A stretch of DNA of 11,590 nt, from assembly GCA_040757655.1 (NCBI GenBank), contig JBFLWV010000056.1, positions 1 through 11,590 of the forward strand, given 5' to 3'. How positions within the stretch are numbered: position 1 is the stretch's first letter; each line of letters opens with the position of its first letter. The position numbers and the translations under genes were made by a program. Positions 1 through 7,079 of the stretch are shown here, in pieces. The stretch comes from 2-02-FULL-49-11 sp040757655 (GTDB taxonomy: Bacteria > Patescibacteriota > Patescibacteriia > 2-02-FULL-49-11). The notes under the pieces were generated by a model. That model searched no databases and had not been told where the DNA came from. It was given only the letters and a program-made list of their open reading frames with translations.

Positions 1-3000
1 CGGCAGAGGCGGTGTGGGTGATTCTTAATCCGTTGATCCCGCCAGACGATACAATATCCAGCTTTGCTCCCGGATTCGTGGTCCCGATCCCCACCCGGTT
101 CTCATTTGCATTCACGACCAGAGTGTTGTCATTCACGTCTGCGATCAGACCGCCGTAAATATTCGTGGTCGTGGAGGTTAATCCGGTACCGCCGACATAG
201 AGTAAGGAAGTAGTCGCCGTGCCCAACACCTCTAACTTCTGGTTGGGAGAAGTGGTGCCGATGCCGACGTTGCCGCTCTCTTGAATCACGCCCCCTGGGA
301 AATAGAATGAGCCAGTGGTGGTGGCTGATCCTTCCACCTTGAGATTGCTCCAGAGGAAGGTAGTGGTGGCAGTCCCTTTGGGGTCAATGACGAGATCGCC
401 CGCGCTAAGGACGGTGAACGAAGCGTAGTTGGTGTCAGCCGTGGTCCCATTGCCTATCCTTAACTGTTCCGTGGTGGACGAGGCAATGATCATGCCCCGC
501 ACATCCAGCTTCTGCGTGGGCGAAACCGTCCCGATGCCGACGTTGCCGCTCTCTTGAATCACACCTGATGGGAAGTAAAAACTACCAGTGGTCGTGGCAG
601 AGCCTTGGAGGTAAGTGTTGTGCGCCACGATGCCGTTGCCGATGAAGTTGTGGGTGCCTTCGACCTCGATGTCGTAGACGCGCTCTTCAGGGAGGTGTTC
701 GATTTTGACGATTTTGTCCCATACCGCAGCACCTCCATGTTCATCCATAATTGCTATTTCTTGTCCAACTCTCAAGTATTTCACCTGTGTCCACAACCCT
801 CCCTTGACAAATCTCCTGTATTCCTCTATGCTCAACCCCGTAGGCCGTTTATTGGGCTGCGAATCCTCGTAAACTCGAGGTGTAACAGTTCTGCGGCCAC
901 GAGAAGACTCAATCATTACTATGGTTGGGTTTTCTTGTGTTTTGGGACGGTATACTGCTGATAGTGCATCAATCATCTCGTCAATCGAAAACGCGTGATC
1001 TGCGGCGTTTTCTTTTTTATGCACTGAATAGGCGGCAATGTGCGCCGGAGAACTCTTGCCGATGGAACGGAATGCCACGTGAGCATTAGCGTCATACAGT
1101 TCGATCATGCCTTGCATCAGAGCCTCATATCCTGGATATTCGACATCCACGTCAATATCCGTACTGCGGACTCCTGTCCGCTCAAGCAACGAGACAATGG
1201 CGGCGGCAAAGAGTGCCGGACCGAATCGCTTGCGTTCGCCGCTCTTGCGGAAAATTTCATGCAGATGTCGCTTCGTTTTTTTGGTGAGGACATGTGTATA
1301 CGACACATCCTTGTTGGCAAGAGCAATAATCGTGTCTTTGTTCAACTCCTCTATTCTATTTGACTGGTCAATTTCCACACGGCCAGCTTGCGGCGGTCGC
1401 TGCTTGACGAGATAGGGATGATTGCCGGTCGTGCGAATGGACTTGCCGAAAGCGGTGACTAACTTAAAGATCGGCTTCACCCCCATGTCCATCAACGCGT
1501 TGACCTTGAAAACAACCAGTTTCCCCGTCCGCTCATCCAAGGTAAGGATCTCGTCTCCGGGCTGGATGTCCTTAATCTCCACGTCTTCAAAATAATCCTC
1601 CTCGGTTCCATCTGCTTTCTTTCTTCTTCGGCGTCGTCTCAACTTGGTGTCGCCCGTGACGCACTGCCCCGACACATGGAGGTTATAGGAGGGGGCGGTG
1701 GTCCCAATCCCCACATTGGCTTGGGCTAAGAGGTTGCCGTTGACTCTTAAGGTGGAATCAAAGGTGGAGGAGGCTTTGACGAATATCCCTGCAGAGGAGG
1801 AGGTGGGGGTGAGATCAGAGGTGAAGATGCGCTCCCATGCGCCCGAGGAACCATACCCAAGATTGGCGATGGTAATGGAGCCGGCGCCGTTGGTGATGGA
1901 AATGCCGGAGCCGGCTGTTAAGGTTGAGGCAGAAGGGGCAGCACCCGTGGATCCAATGAGGAGTTGGCCATTGGTCAGGGTGGTGGCGGTGATGGGTGAA
2001 GTTCCTCCTCCGATGAGGATGCCGTTCTGGGTAAGGGTTGCGGCCCCGGTGCCTCCTTTGACCACTGACAGGGTGGAGGTTGAAAGAATCCCTGAAGTGC
2101 CATTGCCTAAGAGAAGCTCGCCCGCAGCAAGCGTGGACTGGCCAGTGCCGCCATGGGTGACCGAGAGGTCATTGGTTAAGGTTAAGGTGTCAATCGTGGC
2201 ATTGGTCGCGGCAAAGGTGGTGAGATCTAACGTGGTCGTGGCATTCAGCCTGCTGTCAAAGGCATTGGTGAATCCGGTGCCGGAGAGGCTGGTGTTGACG
2301 ACCAGGGTGTCAATCTGTGAGGTGGTGGCGTTGAGCGTGGGGATACGCGCATCGCCGGTGATGTGTAACTGGGCGCCAGGCGCTGTCGTCCCGATGCCGA
2401 CGTTGCCGCTTATGTAAGTGTTATGTGCCAAAATTCCATTGGCCACGAAATTGTGCGTGCCTTCAACTTCAATATCGTAGACCTGCTCATAGCCTACGAA
2501 TTCAATAGACTGAATTTTGTCCCATACCACTTGATGAACGTTGAAAGATGAAGGATGAGGGTAGCTCGCTTCGCTCGTTGTGCTTTCATCGCTGTTGTTT
2601 ACAACAGCAATTTCGTCTCCTTCTGTTAGGTAGATGACTTTTGTCCATTTCGCTGATGATAATTTTTCATGATACAATGAATCTGCCGTGGGGGTGACTT
2701 GGTGTGGGTCCCGGATTATCACCCAGTGGCCCGGGGGTTCGAATCCCCTCACCTCCACGGTCTGTTTTTCCTGACTTAACTTGACAATATTTCTACCAGT
2801 GCTATTATTATTTTCAGGTGATAATCCGGTATCTCGCATCAAGTTGGTGCCACCAAAAGAATCGCTAACCATAGCGGTTCTTTTGTTATCTCCATTTTTC
2901 ACATCCCATAATATTTGCGTATCCTTAAATTCATATCCTTCAGTAAGATAATCATTGGGCACTCCTATTTCATTCAGCTCTAAACCTTGAGCCGATTTCT

Positions 3001-6000
3001 TTATTGCTAGGTATGGATGATTGCCCGTGGTTCTAATAGTCTTACCAGATGCAGTGGTCAGCCGAAACACCGGCTTCACGCCCATATCCAAGAGTTTGTT
3101 AACCTTTCTTAATTCAAGCTGGCTTGATGTTTGATTCAAGGAATAGACATAATCACCAGGCTTCACATCTTTTATCTCTATTCCTTCATCTTTCATCTTT
3201 TCGCTTTCATCGCCAAAAACTCCACCCTGTTTTTCCATTTGTTCAGCTGATACTGCCAATAGCTCTGAATCCCCGGTGATACACTGCCCCTCCACATGGA
3301 GTTTTTGGACTGGCCCCGTCGTCCCGATGCCGACGTTTCCCATTAATTGTGTTTTACCACCCACGTAGGCCGTATCCGTGGTAGTGATAGAATTGAATGT
3401 TGAACCTCCTGTGAATACTGCGCTTCCTCCGATGATAAAGTCACCCGTAATATACCCAGTACCAGTGACATTGAAAGCATAGGGTAAGGTAGTAGTGGCA
3501 ACACCTAGGGCGCTAGAAACAATCTGAGTACCGCTCGTTGTCGCATTGCCTGCGAGGTATGTATCTCCAACGACGTGAAGCGTATAGCCTGGGTTTGCCG
3601 TCCCCATTCCCACCCTTTGTTCGGCGGCGTTCACCACAAGGGTAGACGTGGCCACGGTAAGGCCGGTGTTCAAGGTTGTCGTCGCGTAATTGCCCGTGGT
3701 GGGAAGTGAGAAAAAGGTATAGGTTGATCCATCAGACACCACAAGCCGTGCAGTGGGCGTACTGGTACCAATGCCCACATTGCCTATACTCACCGTTTGT
3801 CCACCAAAATACGCGGTGTCGGTAGTAGTGACGGAATTAAAGATGGAACCACCTGTATACGTGGCAGAACCCACAACCGTTAGATCACCACCCACGTATA
3901 AATTATTCGTGGTCGTTGCATGACCATATACCACAAGCGTCCCCACATTGGTAGTTGTCGCATTGACCGTCGTAAACCGCGCAGGCTGGTTGAAATAGGA
4001 TTCATTATTGACACTCAAAGGCCCGGAGAGCGTTGTCGCGCCTGCGACATTGAGCGTACTCTGCACTTCTACGCCGCCACTGAGCGTTGACCCCTTATTA
4101 ACGGTGAGCGTACCCGCAGTGAGCGCCCCGGAAACCGTGGCTTCCCGGACAGTGAGCGTATCACCGCTCAAATACTTCACTGCAAACGCCGTACCCCCAC
4201 CATCCTTGGCAGGGGCTGAATACACATATACTTGCGTTGGCGAGGACCAAGAGCCCGCGGCTTGTCCGGGAGCCCCTATCGGGCCTTGAGGGCCGGCAGG
4301 GCCTGGAGGGCCTGGAGGGCCTATCGGGCCAGGGGATCCTTGCAACCCCCGAGGACCTCTGACCCCTGATATAACTGCCCGCCCTTCCGTAACGCCTGGC
4401 ACTTGAGAGGCCTCGCGCCGCAACTTTACCAACGTCAAAAATTGATCCTGAAGCGCCAAAATCCGGTCGCGCCCAAGCCGCGCAACCATCCGGTCAATGG
4501 CGCTGCCGAGCTTTTTCCCTAACACAATAAGAGATTCAGTAATATAATCTCCCGTGTGCGCGCCCGTGCGAACAGCCAAACTATCAATCCGGAGGCGCGC
4601 GGCACCAGGTAATGCAGTATGGGCAATGCCGCTGCTTACGGAAGGAATTCCTCTGTGCACCACCTTCTCTCTGATACCGACGAGTGCGAGGAGGGAGTTA
4701 CCCAATGTGTCTATCGTGTGCTCAAGACTCCGCACCCTTTGCGCCCGCATCAGGCGCGCCACAGGCACGAATGCGATACGTTCCGCAGACACACGCGCCA
4801 CTTCTTCAAGCGTGTGTAGCGGCAGCTGCGCCTTCACCCGATCTGCGATCCTTCCCATACTCTTGAGCGAAGAAAGGAAGGGAGAGGAGAGACGCGCGAC
4901 GCCTGTTTGATCTGGAACCAAGGACCTTTCTTGATGGGATGCAAAAAATCCTCGTGACCATTGTTCTGACAAATGCTCTGAGCGTTGCACGAACGAAAAT
5001 AGTGAGGAGCGTATCACTCTCCCGATGTCGGCCACAGAGGTGCCGGCCACTCGAGACTCACGCATCGCCTCGCTTCCTAAAGATTCTTCCTGGAGAATAG
5101 TGACGGGGAGCACCGCACGCGCGATGCCCTTGGCATCCGCCCATACCTGCCGCATTGCTTGTGCGGGTGTTGGCACCACGCGAGAGGGCACGACTCGCAG
5201 AGAAGCTTGTGTGGTTGCATACTGCGATACCTGTTGAGGTAAGGTTTCGGTAGAATGAGTCAGATTCGCGAGAAGAATCTGCGTACGCGTCCCGAGGAGG
5301 TCCAAAAGCGATGTGGTGTTTCGTGTGCGCGCGAACACATCAGAAATTGCCACGCGCGTGCGGGTCGGCGCCTCCCTCGCAATCGCCTGTGCGAGGTCGT
5401 GCCCTCTCGCGAGCCCTGCGCGTGCGGTGTGCGTCACATGGAAGGCAAGCGTCTTCCCGCTCAGCTCCACACGATCTGCGATTGATGCAGCGGTTTGTGG
5501 ACTGACATACGCGAGTGCATTGGTGGAAAGCAACGAGATGAGCAGCACATATACGACTACCGATTGCAAACGCCGCTGCCAGGGAAAAGCAGACCAGTAA
5601 CGGAACGTGAGTGCAGGCGTGCGAAGGAAAAAGTCGATACCGCCGCGCAGAGAGCTATACCACTCACCACGCATACGAGAAAGTAAGGCGGTGATATATC
5701 CTAGTCGACGGATAGGCGCGACGGAACGGTGAGAAGGGAGAAGATCTAAAGAAACATTTACGAGAGACGAAAGAGATATATGACGCCCCGGCCTCGCAAC
5801 CTCGGATGATGTCCTCATGATATGCGGAAGGGAAGATGTTTTCTGCGTCGGCGTCGCTGCAGAGAATATTCTACGAAATCGCTTTTCCCATAGGTTGAGC
5901 TCCCGAGAAATCGCTTCACGCTGTTGCTGTGTATGACTGAGAAAGGCACGATGAGATAATGCGCCAAACGAAGAGGTGAGATGTGATTGAACCGCATGGC

Positions 6001-6478
6001 GATAGCGGGTGGCGACACGGAGTATAGTGGCGTATGCGGCCGCCACTCGCCCCCCTAATCGTGATCGTATTTGACCCACGACGGTTCGTACCTTGTGCGG
6101 CAATGATTTCACTCGGCGCACCACCTGATGGGCGACCGTTGATACCTCGCGAAACGCAACGTGGCTCTCCCAGAGCGTCTCCAGCTCCCTATCTTCCCTC
6201 CATTCGCCTTTCACGTTGCCGCGATCAGTGGACGGATGCTCCTCAATATACTTCCGGAGCCACTCTTTCTTGGTATACCACGTCCTCCCTAGCTTCTTCG
6301 CTTTTAACAATCCACGGCGAGCAAGCAGGGAAAGGTATTCTTGGCTATAGGTGCAGAGCAATGCAGCTTCAGATAATAAAATATACCCTGACTTCTCCCA
6401 TTCACCATTTGGCTGAACAGAAGAACGCAAGGGTATATTTTCTGCACGGTTAATTGTGCTGTTTATTTTTGTTTTCAT
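1..6478 (-). CDS. Giant membrane-anchored surface/tail-fibre-like protein with HTH, collagen-like stretch and two inteins (C-terminus outside window)
   Basis: I read the minus strand codon by codon from ATG at 6478-6476 and found no stop to position 1, giving at least 2159 codons. A TAA lies nine codons upstream, and an AAGGA at 6490-6494 sits 11 nt before the ATG. Residues 31-81 resemble an excisionase/MerR-like helix-turn-helix (SGYILLSEAALL, then KKLGRTWYTKKEWL). Residues 304-323 are a hydrophobic membrane segment ending NALA, followed by about 380 residues that look helical. Residues 705-740 are 12 Gly-X-Y triplets. From there on the protein is Thr/Ser/Gly-rich with NVGIGTT and GGTGQSTL repeats, as in phage tail fibres and CPR surface proteins. 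Inteins occupy residues 1066-1353 and 1606-1954, leaving at least 1522 extein residues. I infer a cell-surface stalk or adhesin with its N-terminus in the cytoplasm. The ligand is unknown, and the C-terminus, where a chaperone or peptidase domain might lie, is not visible. Confidence 0.9.
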   Translation of the reverse strand, partial: MKTKINSTINRAENIPLRSSVQPNGEWEKSGYILLSEAALLCTYSQEYLSLLARRGLLKAKKLGRTWYTKKEWLRKYIEEHPSTDRGNVKGEWREDRELETLWESHVAFREVSTVAHQVVRRVKSLPHKVRTVVGQIRSRLGGRVAAAYATILRVATRYRHAVQSHLTSSFGALSHRAFLSHTQQQREAISRELNLWEKRFRRIFSAATPTQKTSSLPHIMRTSSEVARPGRHISLSSLVNVSLDLLPSHRSVAPIRRLGYITALLSRMRGEWYSSLRGGIDFFLRTPALTFRYWSAFPWQRRLQSVVVYVLLISLLSTNALAYVSPQTAASIADRVELSGKTLAFHVTHTARAGLARGHDLAQAIAREAPTRTRVAISDVFARTRNTTSLLDLLGTRTQILLANLTHSTETLPQQVSQYATTQASLRVVPSRVVPTPAQAMRQVWADAKGIARAVLPVTILQEESLGSEAMRESRVAGTSVADIGRVIRSSLFSFVQRSEHLSEQWSRGFFASHQERSLVPDQTGVARLSSPFLSSLKSMGRIADRVKAQLPLHTLEEVARVSAERIAFVPVARLMRAQRVRSLEHTIDTLGNSLLALVGIREKVVHRGIPSVSSGIAHTALPGAARLRIDSLAVRTGAHTGDYITESLIVLGKKLGSAIDRMVARLGRDRILALQDQFLTLVKLRREASQVPGVTEGRAVISGVRGPRGLQGSPGPIGPPGPPGPAGPQGPIGAPGQAAGSWSSPTQVYVYSAPAKDGGGTAFAVKYLSGDTLTVREATVSGALTAGTLTVNKGSTLSGGVEVQSTLNVAGATTLSGPLSVNNESYFNQPARFTTVNATTTNVGTLVVYGHATTTNNLYVGGDLTVVGSATYTGGSIFNSVTTTDTAYFGGQTVSIGNVGIGTSTPTARLVVSDGSTYTFFSLPTTGNYATTTLNTGLTVATSTLVVNAAEQRVGMGTANPGYTLHVVGDTYLAGNATTSGTQIVSSALGVATTTLPYAFNVTGTGYITGDFIIGGSAVFTGGSTFNSITTTDTAYVGGKTQLMGNVGIGTTGPVQKLHVEGQCITGDSELLAVSAEQMEKQGGVFGDESEKMKDEGIEIKDVKPGDYVYSLNQTSSQLELRKVNKLLDMGVKPVFRLTTASGKTIRTTGNHPYLAIKKSAQGLELNEIGVPNDYLTEGYEFKDTQILWDVKNGDNKRTAMVSDSFGGTNLMRDTGLSPENNNSTGRNIVKLSQEKQTVEVRGFEPPGHWVIIRDPHQVTPTADSLYHEKLSSAKWTKVIYLTEGDEIAVVNNSDESTTSEASYPHPSSFNVHQVVWDKIQSIEFVGYEQVYDIEVEGTHNFVANGILAHNTYISGNVGIGTTAPGAQLHITGDARIPTLNATTSQIDTLVVNTSLSGTGFTNAFDSRLNATTTLDLTTFAATNATIDTLTLTNDLSVTHGGTGQSTLAAGELLLGNGTSGILSTSTLSVVKGGTGAATLTQNGILIGGGTSPITATTLTNGQLLIGSTGAAPSASTLTAGSGISITNGAGSITIANLGYGSSGAWERIFTSDLTPTSSSAGIFVKASSTFDSTLRVNGNLLAQANVGIGTTAPSYNLHVSGQCVTGDTKLRRRRRRKKADGTEEDYFEDVEIKDIQPGDEILTLDERTGKLVVFKVNALMDMGVKPIFKLVTAFGKSIRTTGNHPYLVKQRPPQAGRVEIDQSNRIEELNKDTIIALANKDVSYTHVLTKKTKRHLHEIFRKSGERKRFGPALFAAAIVSLLERTGVRSTDIDVDVEYPGYEALMQGMIELYDANAHVAFRSIGKSSPAHIAAYSVHKKENAADHAFSIDEMIDALSAVYRPKTQENPTIVMIESSRGRRTVTPRVYEDSQPNKRPTGLSIEEYRRFVKGGLWTQVKYLRVGQEIAIMDEHGGAAVWDKIVKIEHLPEERVYDIEVEGTHNFIGNGIVAHNTYLQGSATTTGSFYFPSGVIQESGNVGIGTVSPTQKLDVRGMIIASSTTEQLRIGNGTTADTNYASFTVLSAGDLVIDPKGTATTTFLWSNLKVEGSATTTGSFYFPGGVIQESGNVGIGTTSPNQKLEVLGTATTSLLYVGGTGLTSTTTNIYGGLIADVNDNTLVVNANENRVGIGTTNPGAKLDIVSSGGINGLRITHTASA
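258..333 (-). repeat. Direct repeat copy A of the surface-protein unit
   Basis: This stretch encodes SATTTGSFYFP-x-GVIQESG and NVGIGT. It is nearly identical in DNA to 531-607. The match indicates a recent tandem-type duplication within the repeat array. Each unit ends in an SP-x-QKL motif. Confidence 0.75.
531..607 (-). repeat. Direct repeat copy B of the surface-protein unit
   Basis: Partner of the copy at 258-333. It begins directly after the Thr-Tyr that follows intein 2, so the C-terminal extein of intein 2 is a recently copied repeat unit. Confidence 0.75.
617..1663 (-). other. Intein 2 (Hint module, 349 residues) within the giant surface protein
   Basis: This is an in-frame insertion at residues 1606-1954. 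It starts with Cys (CVTGDTKL, followed by six Arg in a row), has block B as RTTGNHPYLV, and ends YDIEVEGTHNF...VAHN before Thr. It shares with intein 1 the strand before block B (MDMGVKP-x-F) and a WTQVKYLRVGQEIAI element, matched there by WTKVIYLTEGDEIAV. Between block B and that element are about 180 residues with motifs such as GERKRFGPALFAAAIVSLLE, VEYPGYEAL and GKSSPAHIAAYSV. They look like a folded alpha/beta domain that I cannot name. It may be a homing-nuclease substitute, but no standard nuclease motif is visible. The exteins on either side are LHVSGQ and TYLQGS, the same junction type as intein 1. Confidence 0.85.
1664..2419 (-). other. Extein segment between the two inteins, tail-fibre-like repeats
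   Basis: These 252 residues (1354-1605) begin TYISGNVGIGTTAPGAQL and end NLHVSGQ. The middle contains repeats of the type GGTGQSTLAAGELLLGNG, GGTGAATLTQNGILIGGG and LTNGQLLIGSTG, a pattern common in phage tail-fibre and endosialidase-chaperone proteins. A plus-strand ORF of 239 codons covers the same DNA, but it is an antisense shadow of this biased composition. Confidence 0.8.
2690..2757 (+). other. tRNA-like acceptor/T-arm segment antisense to intein 1
   Basis: GGGGGTG at 2690-2696 can pair with CACCTCC at 2750-2756 (7 bp, one G-U). Just inside is a T-arm with a canonical TTCGAAT loop at 2738-2744 between GGGGG and CCCCT. The unpaired A at 2757 sits at the discriminator position, and no CCA is encoded. 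Only 36 nt lie between acceptor and T-arm, too few for normal D and anticodon arms. They could instead form one hairpin (ACTTGGTG with CACCCAGT, one mismatch). I read it as a tRNA relic or tRNA-like element, not a working tRNA. On the minus strand it encodes the odd, proline-rich VRGFEPPGHWVIIRDPHQV. Confidence 0.45.
2711..2829. repeat. Perfect 13-bp inverted repeat spanning the tRNA-like segment
   Basis: CCGGATTATCACC at 2711-2723 is the exact reverse complement of GGTGATAATCCGG at 2817-2829. The arms bracket the T-arm of the tRNA-like segment. This may mark a small inserted element or a duplicated, inverted fragment of it. Confidence 0.6.
4259..4366 (-). repeat. Collagen-like Gly-X-Y stretch (12 triplets)
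   Basis: Residues 705-740 of the giant protein read GVR GPR GLQ GSP GPI GPP GPP GPA, then GPQ GPI GAP GQA. Such stretches form trimeric triple helices in bacterial and phage fibres. Here the stretch separates the membrane-proximal helical part from the beta-rich repeat array, so it probably acts as a trimerising stalk. Confidence 0.9.
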
Positions 6479-6489
6479 GCCGCGTAATG

Positions 6490-6494
6490 TCCTT
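6490..6494 (-). promoter_or_regulatory. Shine-Dalgarno site of the giant surface gene
   Basis: AAGGA on the minus strand lies 11 nt before the ATG, a slightly long spacing. It is the clearest Shine-Dalgarno sequence before any gene in the window, since the translation genes lack one. A short GTCC/GGAC hairpin with a GAAAAA loop overlaps it. Confidence 0.55.
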
Positions 6495-6533
6495 TTTCGG
6501 ACTTATCACGCGCCGCATATGAAAATTTTCCAG

Positions 6534-6562
6534 TTGCCGAATCGAAAAAAATCAAGTATACT
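6534..6562 (+). promoter_or_regulatory. Sigma70-like promoter of a candidate small RNA
   Basis: TTGCCG at 6534-6539, a 17-nt spacer, then TATACT at 6557-6562. The predicted start is about 6569. The -10 lies in the palindrome AGTATACT, so it could also serve a leftward promoter for the giant gene, though no good leftward -35 is visible at normal spacing. Confidence 0.6.
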
Positions 6563-6587
6563 AACCTTGAACCCACCGATTCGGCAA
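6534..6587. repeat. 11-bp inverted repeat around the promoter (possible operator)
   Basis: TTGCCGAATCG at 6534-6544 and CGATTCGGCAA at 6577-6587 are exact inverted copies. The left arm contains the -35 hexamer and the right arm lies just after the predicted start. The spacer contains a further TCAAG/CTTGA pair. This could be an operator. The right arm overlaps the first stem of the candidate RNA. Confidence 0.5.
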
Positions 6588-6679
6588 TTCTAAAAGCTTT
6601 CACGCACGGCTTTGATAAATTGTCAACGGTGGGTGCCCTGTTTATTTCGCGCGTCTGGCGTACGGAATAAACATTTTTT
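6569..6679 (+). ncRNA. Candidate small structured RNA (~110 nt)
   Basis: The predicted transcript runs from about 6569 to the T-tract at 6679. It folds by eye into a nested stem: ACCCACCG 6571-6578 with CGGTGGGT 6627-6634 (8 bp), CAATT 6585-6589 with AATTG 6618-6622, and AAAGC 6593-6597 with GCTTT 6609-6613. A terminator hairpin follows. The first stem starts two nucleotides after the predicted transcription start, and no ORF with a start codon is present. I do not recognise it as SRP RNA, 6S RNA or a known riboswitch. It could instead be the attenuated leader of argS, about 400 bp downstream. Confidence 0.55.
6640..6679 (+). terminator. Intrinsic terminator of the candidate small RNA
   Basis: A 14-position stem pairs 6640-6653 with 6659-6672, with one C-A mismatch and two G-U pairs, and has a TCTGG loop. 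An A and six T follow at 6674-6679. There is no T-tract in the other direction, so it acts on rightward transcripts only. Confidence 0.75.
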
Positions 6680-7079
6680 ATTTCTTCTCATCGCTATTCA
6701 CTTTCCCTCACGAACCAAATTTTTCTCAATCTCGCCTCTTGCTCTATCCGATATTACTATTTTATCTATTACTTAAGCCGATTTTTTCTCACGTACCAAT
6801 ACCATTATAGCGCACTTTTCATCTTAAGTCAACCTTGCCGATATTACCAAACGAACCTCGCCTATAAGATTATTCCGAGTGATTCTACCAATATTGCCGC
6901 GTAATCCTGCATCCACGAGGGATAAACACGGAAGAACACTGAATTCTACACGGAAAGGCTGAAATGCTCATCAACCAACGATCTCACGTCAACCGATATT
7001 CGGATAAACTATGGAAAACTAAGGAATTATGTGGAAGATATAAAGTATGGTATGTTTAAAGAGATAGTATATCACTCCT
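6680..7079. other. AT-rich gap before argS with scattered CCGATATT motifs
   Basis: I see no convincing gene here. A motif recurs: CCGATATTAC at 6748-6757, CCGATATTACC at 6838-6848, ACCAATATTGCCG near 6887-6899, and the palindrome CCGATATTCGG at 6993-7003. TATAAG at 6863-6868 resembles a -10 box but has no -35 at good spacing. The argS promoter is presumably in this stretch, but I cannot place it. Confidence 0.5.

Larger units (their letters stand above)
2420..3283 (-). other. Intein 1 (Hint module, 288 residues) within the giant surface protein
   Basis: This is an in-frame insertion at residues 1066-1353. It starts with Cys (CITGDSEL, block A), has the block B motif RTTGNHPYL (T-x-x-H), and ends YDIEVEGTHNF...LAHN, followed by Thr. 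These are all the residues expected for protein splicing: Cys1, the block B His, the penultimate His, the terminal Asn and a nucleophilic +1 Thr. The upstream extein ends LHVEGQ and the downstream extein begins TYISGNVGIGTT. The middle has no recognisable LAGLIDADG, HNH or GIY-YIG motif, so it is probably a mini-intein with a degenerate or unrelated insert. The segment looks more AT-rich than the exteins, which may reflect separate ancestry. A self-cleaving rather than splicing Hint domain is possible, but the +1 Thr favours splicing. Confidence 0.85.

Noticed and set aside
1698..2417. Plus-strand ORF of 239 codons
   Set aside because: It lies antisense to the continuous giant frame. Its Val/Pro/Ala/Glu-rich translation is what the reverse of a Thr/Ala/Gly-rich repeat gives, and the minus strand has clear repeat and intein motifs.
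2690..2757. Functional tRNA gene
   Set aside because: The stretch between acceptor and T-arm is too short for D and anticodon arms, and no anticodon stem-loop of normal geometry can be drawn. I keep it only as a tRNA-like segment.
4008..4910. Plus-strand ORFs of 93 and 118 codons
   Set aside because: They are antisense shadows of the collagen-like and helical parts of the giant protein, with no family resemblance and no ribosome-binding site.
6034..6453. Plus-strand ORF of 139 codons
   Set aside because: It is antisense to the N-terminal helix-turn-helix of the giant gene, which has a good start and Shine-Dalgarno sequence.
1..6478. CRISPR array or other non-coding repeat array
   Set aside because: The repeats are variable-length, codon-phased and diverged, and the frame stays open throughout. 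They are protein repeats.
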